Of a DNA stretch of 64,000 bases, positions 1 through 8,354 are shown one piece after another. This DNA is from Novosphingobium aerophilum. GTDB lineage: Bacteria > Pseudomonadota > Alphaproteobacteria > Sphingomonadales > Sphingomonadaceae. Position numbers and translations under genes: made by a program. The stretch lies in assembly GCF_014230305.1 (NCBI RefSeq), contig NZ_JACLAU010000003.1, positions 1 to 64,000 of the forward strand. Reading direction: 5' to 3'. Positions within the stretch are counted from its first letter, which is position 1, and each line of letters starts with the position of its first letter. Below the pieces are notes generated by a model. That model was not told where the DNA came from. It ran no database searches and saw nothing but the letters and a program-made list of their open reading frames with translations.

Positions 1-132
1 ACCTCAAACTGCGCGCGATCATTTCGGAATGCTGCGCGGACAATTCTCGGAACGCTGCGCGCCATCACCTCGGATTCCCGCGCGCGATCAAATCGGAATG
101 GTGCGCGCGATGACCTCGGAATCCGCAGCACA
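1..132. mobile_element. Possible end of an IS21-like insertion element (partial)
   Basis: The window edge carries five tandem 23-bp units and then a CA-containing boundary near 126-132, after which the sequence becomes ordinary. Serial copies of a 20-25 bp repeat just inside the terminus are characteristic of IS21-family elements, where they are transposase-binding sites. No istA or istB reading frame is visible because the element would lie to the left of the window. Read on the minus strand, the proposed terminus begins TGTGCTGCGG, consistent with a TG-starting end. This is inference from repeat architecture only. Confidence 0.45.
10..124. repeat. Five tandem 23-bp direct repeats
   Basis: Units occupy 10-32, 33-55, 56-78, 79-101 and 102-124 with an exact 23-nt period. 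Each follows the pattern TGCGCGCGATCAnnTCGGAA plus three bases. The units are degenerate in the middle but keep the GCGCG start and the TCGGA core. No open reading frame uses them. They look like protein-binding repeats at the end of a mobile element rather than a CRISPR array, because there are no unique spacers. Confidence 0.85.
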
Positions 133-234
133 AGCTCGAAGGGTTCCGCACAGCCCCTGCTGCATCCAGCGGTGACATCTCTATCTGGCGGAAATAGTGT
201 CTTCTCTAACCAGCCAGAACAAAGGTCCGAAGCC

Positions 235-1014
235 ATGACACCCCTCCCGACCGGTCCCGCCCTGCCACGCCTGCTCGCCATAATGGCCCGGCTGCGCGAT
301 CCCGTGAACGGTTGTGACTGGGATGTCGCCCAGACCTTCGCGACGATCGTGCCCTACACGATCGAGGAGGCCTACGAGGTGGCCGACGCGATCGAGCGCG
401 AGGATATGGCGGCCCTGCGCGACGAGTTGGGCGATCTGCTGCTGCAGGTGGTGTTCCACGCGCGCATGGCCGAAGAGGCCGGCCTTTTCGCGTTCGACGA
501 TGTGGCGGCCGCGATCTCCGACAAGCTGGAATACCGGCATCCGCACGTGTTCGGCGATGCACCGGACGACCAGTCGCGCGAGCAGCGCTGGGAGCAGCTC
601 AAGGCACGGGAGCGCGAGGCCCGCGGGGCCACTTCGGCACTGGATGGCGTCGCCCAGGCCCTGCCGGCCTTGATGCGGGCCGAGAAGTTGCAGAAGCGTG
701 CCGCCCGGGTCGGGTTCGACTGGACGGATACCGAAGGCCCGGCCGCCAAGGTCCGCGAGGAGCTCGACGAGCTGCGCGAGGCGCGCACCGACGCGGATCG
801 GCTGGAGGAAGCGGGCGACCTGCTGTTCGCCGCAGTCAATGCGGTGCGCGCCCACGGGGTGGCACCGGAGGACGCCCTGCGCGCGGCCAACGCCAAGTTC
901 GAACGCCGTTTCCGCGCGATGGAGCGCCTGGCGGAACAGGATGGCCAGCGCTTTGACGAGTTGACGATCGACCAGCAGGAAAGCCTCTGGCAGCGCGTTA
1001 AGACGGCCGAGTAA
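235..1014 (+). CDS. mazG: Nucleoside triphosphate pyrophosphohydrolase MazG
   Basis: The 259-residue product is a MazG-type enzyme that hydrolyses (d)NTPs to the monophosphate and pyrophosphate, cleaning the nucleotide pool. The first MazG domain contains the metal-binding stretch with DELGDLLLQVVFHARMAEE (about residues 65-83), followed by the family signature YRHPHVF. A second MazG-like half with EELDELREA lies towards the C terminus. An upstream in-frame GTG at 172 would add 21 residues, but the ATG at 235 has an AAGG-type ribosome site nearby and gives the usual N terminus. It is convergent with hflX, only 22 bp away. Confidence 0.93.
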   Translation: MTPLPTGPALPRLLAIMARLRDPVNGCDWDVAQTFATIVPYTIEEAYEVADAIEREDMAALRDELGDLLLQVVFHARMAEEAGLFAFDDVAAAISDKLEYRHPHVFGDAPDDQSREQRWEQLKAREREARGATSALDGVAQALPALMRAEKLQKRAARVGFDWTDTEGPAAKVREELDELREARTDADRLEEAGDLLFAAVNAVRAHGVAPEDALRAANAKFERRFRAMERLAEQDGQRFDELTIDQQESLWQRVKTAE

Positions 1015-1036
1015 GCGTGATCTTGTCCGGCCGTCC

Positions 1037-2296
1037 CTAGGGCAGCCGGGTGAACCGTCCCAGGTCACGGGGGCTGAGCCGGACGGCAAGGCGCCGCCGC
1101 GGTCCCTCCTCCCCTTCCCCGGCGTCCTCGTCCGCCAGCACTTCGCCGTGGGCATGCAGCCAGGCAATCCGCTGCCCCGCGCTCGCGGGCAGGACGAAGC
1201 TGTGCAGCGCCGCGTCAGCGGTCAGCATGTCGGACAGGAGAGCGAGCAAATTCTGGCAGTTTTCGCCCGTAAAGGCCGATAAAGAAACGATCTTATCATC
1301 AGACCTGCGATTCCGCTCGGCCTCCAGATAGGCAATCTGATCTGCGTCCAGCAGGTCCCACTTGTTCCACACCTCGACCATCGGAACCGGGGCGGCCTCA
1401 CCCTCGGCGCCGATGATCCCCAGGTCGGTCAGCACCTCCAGCACCTGCTGCTTCTGCGCCGCCGTGTCGGGGTTGGCGATGTCGCGGACGTGGACGATCA
1501 CATCGGCCGCGGTGACCTCTTCCAGCGTGGCGCGGAACGCCGCGACCAGTTGGGTCGGCAGGTCCGAGATGAAGCCCACCGTGTCCGATAGGATCGCCTT
1601 GTCGATCCCCGGCAGGCGGATCGCCCGCATGGTCGGATCAAGCGTGGCGAACAGCAGGTCCTCGGCCATGACCGAGGCGCCGGTCAACCGGTTGAACAGG
1701 GTCGACTTGCCGGCATTGGTATAGCCGACCAGGGCGATGACCGGCCAGGGCGCCCGGCCCCGGCGCTGGCGATGCAGCCCCCGGGTGCGGCGGACCTGTT
1801 CCAGTTCGCGCCGCAGCCGGGCCATGCGGTCCCGGATCATCCGGCGGTCCGCCTCGATCTGGGTCTCGCCCGGGCCGCCCAGGAAGCCGAAGCCGCCGCG
1901 CTGGCGTTCGAGGTGCGTCCAAGAGCGGACCAGGCGTCCCGCCTGATAGTCCAGGTGCGCCAGTTCCACCTGCAACCGCCCTTCGGCCGTCGCCGCCCGC
2001 TCACCGAAGATCTCGAGGATCAGGCCGGTGCGGTCGATCACCTTGCGCTTGAGCTTTTCCTCCAGATTGCGCTGCTGGATCGCGGTCAGCGACCCGTCGA
2101 CAATGACCAGCTCGGCATCTTCGCGGTTGCAGGCCACGGCGATGTTGTCGATCTGGCCTTCGCCGAACAGGGTGCCGGCCCGCGCCTCGCGGATCGGGAT
2201 GGCGAAGGCTTCCACCACCACGATCCCGATTGCCAGGGCCAGGCCCCGTGCCTCTTCCAGCCGGGATTCGGTGTCCACGGCGACCCGCTGCCGCAT
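1037..2296 (-). CDS. hflX: Ribosome-associated GTPase HflX
   Basis: HflX is a GTPase that binds 50S subunits and rescues or splits stalled ribosomes. The GTPase signatures are clear: G1 GYTNAGKST, G3 DTVGFISDLP and G4 NKWD, preceded by the HflX-specific N-terminal domain with FGEGQIDNIA. From this ATG the protein has 419 residues. The reading frame continues upstream to 2365 with family-like residues (SRGARAVIVYPA) but contains no ATG, GTG or TTG. Translation may therefore start at a CTG that overlaps the hfq stop (CTGA), giving 442 residues. It is the last gene of the dusB-ntr-hfq-hflX operon. Confidence 0.93.
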   Translation of the reverse strand: MRQRVAVDTESRLEEARGLALAIGIVVVEAFAIPIREARAGTLFGEGQIDNIAVACNREDAELVIVDGSLTAIQQRNLEEKLKRKVIDRTGLILEIFGERAATAEGRLQVELAHLDYQAGRLVRSWTHLERQRGGFGFLGGPGETQIEADRRMIRDRMARLRRELEQVRRTRGLHRQRRGRAPWPVIALVGYTNAGKSTLFNRLTGASVMAEDLLFATLDPTMRAIRLPGIDKAILSDTVGFISDLPTQLVAAFRATLEEVTAADVIVHVRDIANPDTAAQKQQVLEVLTDLGIIGAEGEAAPVPMVEVWNKWDLLDADQIAYLEAERNRRSDDKIVSLSAFTGENCQNLLALLSDMLTADAALHSFVLPASAGQRIAWLHAHGEVLADEDAGEGEEGPRRRLAVRLSPRDLGRFTRLP

Positions 2297-2361
2297 CGCC
2301 GGGTAGACGATGACGGCGCGAGCCCCGCGGGAAACCTCACCCTTGAGGTCGTCGTTGTCGA

Positions 2362-2934
2362 TCAGTCCACGTCCTCTTCGTCATCCAGCTCGCCGCCGGT
2401 GAGATCGACCGGGGTAACCGGCTGGATCGTCGACACGGCATGCTTGTAGGCAAGCTGCACATAGCCTTCGCGTTCCAGCAGCATGCAGAACAGGTCATAG
2501 GCGGCGACCCGGCCCTGCAGCATGACGCCGTTGACCAGGAACATGGTGACCTGCACCCCCGCGCTGCGGATCGAGGCGAGGAACACGTCCTGCAGCAGGC
2601 GCACCTTCTTGTTGGCCGTATCCGGACCGCTGCCGAACTGGCGCGCGTCGATCGGCTGGCTTGGCATGATGGTGCTGACCGCGTGCTTGTAGACCAGTTG
2701 CGACTGGCCATCGCGGCGCAACAGGATCGAGAAGTTGTCGAACCAGGTCACGATGCCCTGCAGCTTGACCCCCTTCACCAGGAACATGGTGACAGGGACC
2801 TTGTTCTTGCGCAGCAGGTTGAGGAACTGGTCCTGAAGATTGGGGCTGCCCTTGCCCGTGGGGGCCGGCGGCGGAGGTGCTTCGGGCTCGGCCTTGGGGG
2901 GACGAGGGCGGGCGGTAAGGGTGCGTCCGGTCAC
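2362..2934 (-). CDS. hfq: Double-domain RNA chaperone Hfq
   Basis: This Hfq carries two Sm-like domains in one 190-residue chain, whereas Escherichia coli Hfq is 102 residues with one. Domain 1 spans about residues 33-96 (LQDQFL, then YKHAVSTI). Domain 2 spans about 114-177 (LQDVFL, then YKHAVSTI). A Pro/Ala-rich N-terminal arm and a very acidic C tail (ELDDEEDVD) flank them. Both domains keep the YKH motif and the LQD segment, but domain 2 lacks the basic rim residues (IRSAG in place of LRKNK). Three chains could make a pseudo-hexamer (inference). GTG at 2934 is preferred over TTG at 2937 because AGGAG lies 7 nt before it. It sits between ntrX and hflX. Confidence 0.93.
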   Translation of the reverse strand: MTGRTLTARPRPPKAEPEAPPPPAPTGKGSPNLQDQFLNLLRKNKVPVTMFLVKGVKLQGIVTWFDNFSILLRRDGQSQLVYKHAVSTIMPSQPIDARQFGSGPDTANKKVRLLQDVFLASIRSAGVQVTMFLVNGVMLQGRVAAYDLFCMLLEREGYVQLAYKHAVSTIQPVTPVDLTGGELDDEEDVD

Positions 2935-3148
2935 CAATGTGCTCCTTCTTCTTGGCAGCCGCCTAGTGGCGGTCCGCGATCTGGCTGGATCGCCCCGTGC
3001 GGGTGCGATTCAGCCGAAACCGAATGAAGGCTATCGGTTTCCGCTTGCCACGTAAATCAGGAAAAGGCGCAGAGGAGCGGCATCGCAAACCAATTCACGC
3101 GGGGACGGTCCGGCTGGACAGGCGGCGAGACGCGCAGCGGTTGGGCCT

Positions 3149-4537
3149 TCAGCCCTCCCCGTCGTCGGGCCCACGCTCGACCATGCCCAGAAGCTTGAGC
3201 TTGCGGTGCAGCGCCGACCGCTCCATTCCGATGAAGCTGGCAGTCTTCGAGATATTGCCGGAAAACCGCCGGATCTGCACCCGCAGGTATTCCCGCTCGA
3301 AACTCTCGCGAGCCTCACGCAGAGGCACGCCCATCAGCGTCGACATCCCCGAATCCCCACCGAGCCGCCCGCTGCCGATCTCCGGCGGAAGCATGTCCGC
3401 CTCGATCCGCGCCAACCGCTCGAGCGGCGTGAGGATGACCGTGCGCTCCACGACATTGCGCAACTGCCGCACGTTCCCGGGCCACTCGTAGGCCTGCAGC
3501 GCGGCCATGGCGTCGGTCGCGATCTCCGGCGGGGACACCCCCTGGCTTGCGGCGAAGCGGGCAAAGAAATGCTCGACCAGGGCCGGAATGTCGTCGCGCC
3601 GCTCGGCCAGGGCGGGCACGTGGACGGGCACGACGTTGAGCCGGTAGAACAGGTCCTCGCGGAACCGGCGCTCGGTGATTTCCTTTTCGAGGTTGCGCGA
3701 GGTGGACGACACCACCCGCACGTCGACCCGGATCTGGCGGTGCCCGCCCACGCGGACGAAGGCCTGCTCCGTCAGGACACGCAGGATGCGCGCCTGGGTC
3801 GACAACGGCATGTCGGCCACCTCATCCAGGTAGAGCGTGCCGCCGTCGGCCATTTCCAGCAGGCCGGGGCGGACCAGGTGCCCGTCCTGCTCCTCGCCGA
3901 ACAGCTCCTGTTCGAACCGCTCGGGCGTGATCCGGGCCGAATTGACCGAGACGAAGGCATTGTCCGCCCGCGGGCTCCAGGCATGCAGCATCCGCGCGGC
4001 CACCTCCTTGCCCACGCCGGCCGGCCCCGAAATGAGCAGCCGGCTGCCGGTATTGGCCACCCGCTTGAGCGTGGCGCGAACCTGGTTGATCGCGGTGCTG
4101 CTTCCGGTGAATTCATAGAACCCGGTGTCGGAATGCTTTTTCAGTTGGGCATTCTCGCGGCGCAGCCGCTCCGTCTCGGTGGCACGGCCGACCAGATGGA
4201 GCAGGCGTTCCGCCTCGAACGGCTTCTCGATGAAGTCCATCGCCCCGCGTGAAATCGCGGAGACCGCGGTGTCGATGTTGCCGTGGCCCGAAAAGATGAT
4301 CACCGGCAATTCGGGTTCGCGCACCTTGATGGCATCGAGCACTTCAAGCCCGTCCATCGGCGAACCGTGCAGCCAGACGTCGAGCAGGACCAGACTGGGC
4401 CGCCGCTGGTCGATCGCTTCCAGCGCGGCGCGGCTGTCGCCCGCGGTACGGCATTCGTAGCCTTCGTCGCTGAGCACGCCGGCCACCAGCTCGCGGATGT
4501 CGCGTTCATCGTCGACGATCAGGATATCGAGCGCCAT
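3149..4537 (-). CDS. ntrX: Nitrogen response regulator NtrX
   Basis: This 462-residue sigma54-activator-like response regulator pairs with the upstream kinase NtrY. It has a receiver domain with the phosphoacceptor Asp53 (LVLLDVW), an AAA+ domain with Walker A GPAGVGKE and Walker B GGTLYLDE, and a Fis-type helix-turn-helix ending GMERSALHRKLKLLG. The GAFTGA loop that contacts sigma54 is absent: FGEEQDGHLVRPG occupies its place. This points to a regulator that does not act through the usual sigma54 remodelling. It lies 49 bp downstream of ntrY and is followed by hfq. Confidence 0.93.
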   Translation of the reverse strand: MALDILIVDDERDIRELVAGVLSDEGYECRTAGDSRAALEAIDQRRPSLVLLDVWLHGSPMDGLEVLDAIKVREPELPVIIFSGHGNIDTAVSAISRGAMDFIEKPFEAERLLHLVGRATETERLRRENAQLKKHSDTGFYEFTGSSTAINQVRATLKRVANTGSRLLISGPAGVGKEVAARMLHAWSPRADNAFVSVNSARITPERFEQELFGEEQDGHLVRPGLLEMADGGTLYLDEVADMPLSTQARILRVLTEQAFVRVGGHRQIRVDVRVVSSTSRNLEKEITERRFREDLFYRLNVVPVHVPALAERRDDIPALVEHFFARFAASQGVSPPEIATDAMAALQAYEWPGNVRQLRNVVERTVILTPLERLARIEADMLPPEIGSGRLGGDSGMSTLMGVPLREARESFEREYLRVQIRRFSGNISKTASFIGMERSALHRKLKLLGMVERGPDDGEG

Positions 4538-4586
4538 CAGGTGTCCTCACGGGTCGCGGATGCGGGGTGGGTAACGGGAAAGGAAG

Positions 4587-6845
4587 TCATTCGGCGGCCT
4601 CGGGGCGATTGGCCTCCTGGCGGGCCAGCGGATCACGGGCGAAGGACATGCGCACCGTGGTGCCGCCGCCCTCGGTCGCGGCGAAACTCATCTCGCCGCC
4701 ATGTTCCTCGATGATCTTCTTGACGATCGCCAGGCCCAGCCCGGTGCCCTTCTCACGCGTGGTCATATAGGGTTCGGTGATCCGCTCACGCTCGCTGGGC
4801 AGGCCGATGCCGTTATCGGCGATCATCACCGCCACGATCGCGTCATCACCCTCCATGGTCACCGCAATCCGGCCGCGGTAATCGACATCGGCCTGCCGGG
4901 CGCGCGCCTCGATCGCCTCGACCGCGTTCTTCAGCACGTTGGTCATGGCCTGGCCGAACTGGTGGCGATCGCACAGCAGCCGGCCCAGCGGCGGCCCATC
5001 CTCGGCGGCGCCCTCGGTCCGGAAGGCGAAGTCCAGATCGGGTCGCGCCACCTCCTGCAGGAAGACCGACTGCCGCGCCAGGTCGACCGGATCCTCGGCG
5101 CGGAACACGGGCTTGGGCAGCCGGGCGAAGGACGAGAACTCGTCCACCATGTTGCGCAGATCGCCGACCTGGCGGATGATCGTGCTGGTCAGCTCCTCGA
5201 ACAGTTGGGGATCGCTTTCGATCTGGCGGCCATAGCGGCGCCGCAGCCGCTCGGTGGCGAGCTGGATCGGGGTCAGCGGGTTCTTGATCTCGTGCGCGAT
5301 GCGCCGCGCCACGTCCGACCAGGCGGCCTGGCGCTGATCGAGCAGTTGGCGGGTGATGTCCTCGAAGGTGATGACGTGCCCCGTGCGATCGCGCGAGATG
5401 CGCACGGCCAGGGTCAGCAATTCGCCCCCCTTGCCATGCTGGATCACCGCACTGCGCTGACCCCGCTCGATCAGGCCGGCGATGGTGGGTGAGATGGTAG
5501 CCAGCGGCTCGCCGATGGGCAGCGCGCCGTCCTGGCCGAACAGCAGCGAATTGGCCGACGTGTTGATCAACTGGACCCGGCCGTCGCCATCGACCGAAAT
5601 GATCCCGGCGCTGATCGATTCGAGCACAGCCTCGATGAAGGCCCGTCGTTCGTGGAGCTGCTGGTTGGCCTCGACCAAAGCGCTGGTCTGCCGTTCGATC
5701 TGGGCCGTCATGCGGTTGAAGGCGCGGTTGAGCAGGCCGATCTCGTCCGGGCCGGTTCGCCCTTCCACCCGCAGCGCATAATTGCCGCTGCCCACCCGCC
5801 GCGCCGCGCCGACCAGATCGTACAACGGCTTCACCTGATTGTCGGCAAACCGCAAGGCGAACCACACGGACAAGCCGACCAGCGCCAGACTGGCCACGAA
5901 CAGGGCGACATTGAAGCGCAGCTGCAAGGTGCGCGCCCGCCGGGTCAGGACTTCATAGGCCCGCACGATGTTCTGCGCGCGCTGCCCCTGGCTGAAGGCC
6001 AGCAGGTCCGAGCTGCGCGCGGCGTAAAGGTAGATCCCGGCGTTGCGATCGATCGCCGTCACCGCCTCGATCCGGTTGGCATTGGCGCTCACCACCATCG
6101 GCTCCCCCGCCTCGAGGCGGCCGAGCACCTCGCGGGTCACCCGCTCGCGGTTGGAGTTCTTCTCGGGATCGACGATTGCGGCCGTGCGCAGTTGACCGTC
6201 GCGGCCGCGCTCGATGATCGCGCTCTCGTTGAGCTTGCGGCTGACGACCTGATAGGAATAGCCCTCGACGAAGGCGGGACTGGCGATCGGCGCCTGCCCA
6301 AGATAGTCGCGCAGGTCGCTGGCCATGGCCACCGTTTCGTTGCCGACGTCCCGCAGGTTCTGCTCGTAATAGCCCCGCGCCAACTTGTTGGCGTTCTCGA
6401 GCAGCCCGCGCGAGCTGTCCGAGAACCAGAACTCGACACCGGACTGGAACAGGTAGGACGCGAACACCACCACCAGCAGGGTCGGGATCGCCCCCAGCAG
6501 AGAGAAGAAGAACACCAGTTGGGTGTGGAGCCGGCCGGTGCCGCCCAGGGTTTCGGCGGCACGGCGCAGGGCCATGCGGCGGCCGAGCAGGACCAGCAGG
6601 GCCATGGCGGGAACCAGCGTTCCGACCAGCAGGGTGGCGGTCAGGTCGGACGGCATCAGCTCGCGGTCCGATCGCCCCTGGATCGTGGCGAAAGTGACCA
6701 CGGTCATGGTGATGAAGGCGACGGTGGCGATGATTTCGATCAGGGCGAACAGGTTGGCGCGACGGGCCGAGACCTGCAACCGCCGCCGCCATCGCGGCCA
6801 GCCTCCTCGCCGTGCCGCGGCCCTTACCAGATCGCCGTCCGCCAT
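4587..6845 (-). CDS. ntrY: Nitrogen-regulation sensor histidine kinase NtrY
   Basis: The 752-residue membrane kinase is the partner of NtrX. Transmembrane helices are visible at about 32-54, 68-88, 108-134 and 312-333, with a periplasmic sensor region of roughly 175 residues between the third and fourth. A HAMP segment (about 335-385), a PAS domain (about 400-500) and a HisKA domain with His518 (RRIAHEIKNPL) follow. The ATPase domain shows TNVLKNAVEAI, DNGIGLP and KGTGLGLAIV. It starts 90 bp downstream of the ntrC stop and is probably co-transcribed with ntrBC. Confidence 0.93.
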   Translation of the reverse strand: MADGDLVRAAARRGGWPRWRRRLQVSARRANLFALIEIIATVAFITMTVVTFATIQGRSDRELMPSDLTATLLVGTLVPAMALLVLLGRRMALRRAAETLGGTGRLHTQLVFFFSLLGAIPTLLVVVFASYLFQSGVEFWFSDSSRGLLENANKLARGYYEQNLRDVGNETVAMASDLRDYLGQAPIASPAFVEGYSYQVVSRKLNESAIIERGRDGQLRTAAIVDPEKNSNRERVTREVLGRLEAGEPMVVSANANRIEAVTAIDRNAGIYLYAARSSDLLAFSQGQRAQNIVRAYEVLTRRARTLQLRFNVALFVASLALVGLSVWFALRFADNQVKPLYDLVGAARRVGSGNYALRVEGRTGPDEIGLLNRAFNRMTAQIERQTSALVEANQQLHERRAFIEAVLESISAGIISVDGDGRVQLINTSANSLLFGQDGALPIGEPLATISPTIAGLIERGQRSAVIQHGKGGELLTLAVRISRDRTGHVITFEDITRQLLDQRQAAWSDVARRIAHEIKNPLTPIQLATERLRRRYGRQIESDPQLFEELTSTIIRQVGDLRNMVDEFSSFARLPKPVFRAEDPVDLARQSVFLQEVARPDLDFAFRTEGAAEDGPPLGRLLCDRHQFGQAMTNVLKNAVEAIEARARQADVDYRGRIAVTMEGDDAIVAVMIADNGIGLPSERERITEPYMTTREKGTGLGLAIVKKIIEEHGGEMSFAATEGGGTTVRMSFARDPLARQEANRPEAAE

Positions 6846-6935
6846 CGTAACCGAATAACAACACTACTGTTGCCGATTTGCAAGAGGGATTGTCACCCCA
6901 CCCGCTCGGCCTGCCGCAGCCCGGACCCGCCGACC

Positions 6936-8354
6936 TCAAACCTTGCGGACGAAGCCTTCCGGATCGAGCCCCAGCTCGGACAGTCGCTTGCGCAGGGTGT
7001 TGCGGTTGATCCCCAGGATCTGGGCCGCCCGCAACTGGTTGCCGCCGGTTCCGCGCAGCACCTCGGTGAACAGCGGCCGTTCGAACGCGGCCAGGGCGAG
7101 ATCGTAGACCCGGCCGGCCGGCGGCGCCTCGACCTCGATCCAGCGCGCGACGGCGGCGCCGATGTCCGCCCCTTGCTGGGCCTGATCCGCCTCGTTGCGC
7201 TGGCTTTGCAGCAACAGGGGCTGGATCGTGGCCGCATCGACCAGGTCCTCGCGGGCCAGCAGCGCCAGCCGGTAGATGAAATTCTTCAGTTCGCGCACGT
7301 TCCCGCGCCACGGCTGGCGCTCCAGCAGCTCGGCCCCGTCCGTGGTGAGCTGGCGGCGCGGCAAACCCTCGGCGGCGCCCAGCTTGAGGAAGTGGTTGGC
7401 CAGAGCCTCGATGTCACCGCTGCGTTCGCGCAGGGCCGGCATGTGGATGGGAACCACGTTCAGCCGGTAGAACAGGTCCTCGCGGAACTGGCCGGCCGCG
7501 ATGAGCGGTTCCAGGTCGCGATTGGTGGCGGCGACGATGCGCGTGTCGATCCTCACCTCCTCGCGCCCGCCGACCCGGCGGATCGAGCCCGACTGGAGCG
7601 CGCGGAGCAGGCGGGTCTGGGCCTGCATCGGCATGTCGCCGATCTCATCAAGGAACAGGGTGCCGCCGGTGGCCTGCTCGAACTTGCCGATGTGCCGCGC
7701 CACGGCGCCGGTAAAGGCCCCCTTCTCGTGCCCGAACAGCTCGCTTTCGATCAGGTCGGCCGGAATCGCCGCGGTGTTGACCGCGATGAACGGACCACCG
7801 CGACGGTGCCCCAACTGGTGGATCGCTTCGGCCACCAGCTCCTTGCCGGTGCCGGATTCGCCCAGGATCAGCACGGTCAGATCATTGCGCAGTACGCGGG
7901 TGATCATCCGGTACACGGCCTGCATCGGCGCGCTGCGGCCCACCAGCGGGAGGCCTTCCGGCTCGGGCCCGTCCTCGGCCGGATCGAGCATCTGCCCGCC
8001 TGCCCCCACGGCCTGGCGCACGGTGCGGGCCAGCTCGTCGATGTCGAAGGGCTTCGGGAAGTATTCGAAGGCGCCGGTATCGCTGGCCCGCACCGCGGTA
8101 TCCAGGGTGTTCTGCGCGCTGAGGATGATCACCGGCATGTCCGGATGCAACGCCCGCACCGCCGGCAACGATTCGATGCCATCGCCGTCGGTCAGCTTGA
8201 CGTCGGTGACCAGCGCCGAGAACCCGGTACGAGCCAGCAGGCGATCACGTTCGGCCACGGAATCGCAGTGATGCACGCGGAAGCCCTCGGCCTCCAGCGC
8301 GGCGGTGATGACGATCGCGATCGACTCGTCGTCCTCGACCAGCAGAACGGTCAT
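6936..8354 (-). CDS. ntrC: Nitrogen regulation response regulator NtrC
   Basis: NtrC is the sigma54-dependent activator of nitrogen-assimilation genes, phosphorylated by NtrB. The 472-residue protein has a receiver domain with Asp51, an AAA+ domain with Walker A GESGTGKE, an intact GAFTGA loop and FLDEIGDMP, and a C-terminal Fis helix-turn-helix (AAQILGINRNTLRKRLSELG). Its ATG overlaps the ntrB stop in an ATGA junction, indicating translational coupling. Unlike NtrX next door it has every motif needed for sigma54 activation. Confidence 0.95.
   Translation of the reverse strand: MTVLLVEDDESIAIVITAALEAEGFRVHHCDSVAERDRLLARTGFSALVTDVKLTDGDGIESLPAVRALHPDMPVIILSAQNTLDTAVRASDTGAFEYFPKPFDIDELARTVRQAVGAGGQMLDPAEDGPEPEGLPLVGRSAPMQAVYRMITRVLRNDLTVLILGESGTGKELVAEAIHQLGHRRGGPFIAVNTAAIPADLIESELFGHEKGAFTGAVARHIGKFEQATGGTLFLDEIGDMPMQAQTRLLRALQSGSIRRVGGREEVRIDTRIVAATNRDLEPLIAAGQFREDLFYRLNVVPIHMPALRERSGDIEALANHFLKLGAAEGLPRRQLTTDGAELLERQPWRGNVRELKNFIYRLALLAREDLVDAATIQPLLLQSQRNEADQAQQGADIGAAVARWIEVEAPPAGRVYDLALAAFERPLFTEVLRGTGGNQLRAAQILGINRNTLRKRLSELGLDPEGFVRKV

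Noticed and set aside
10..124. CRISPR array at the left edge
   Set aside because: The 23-bp units are adjacent without unique spacers and are themselves degenerate, so this is a tandem repeat, not repeat-spacer alternation.
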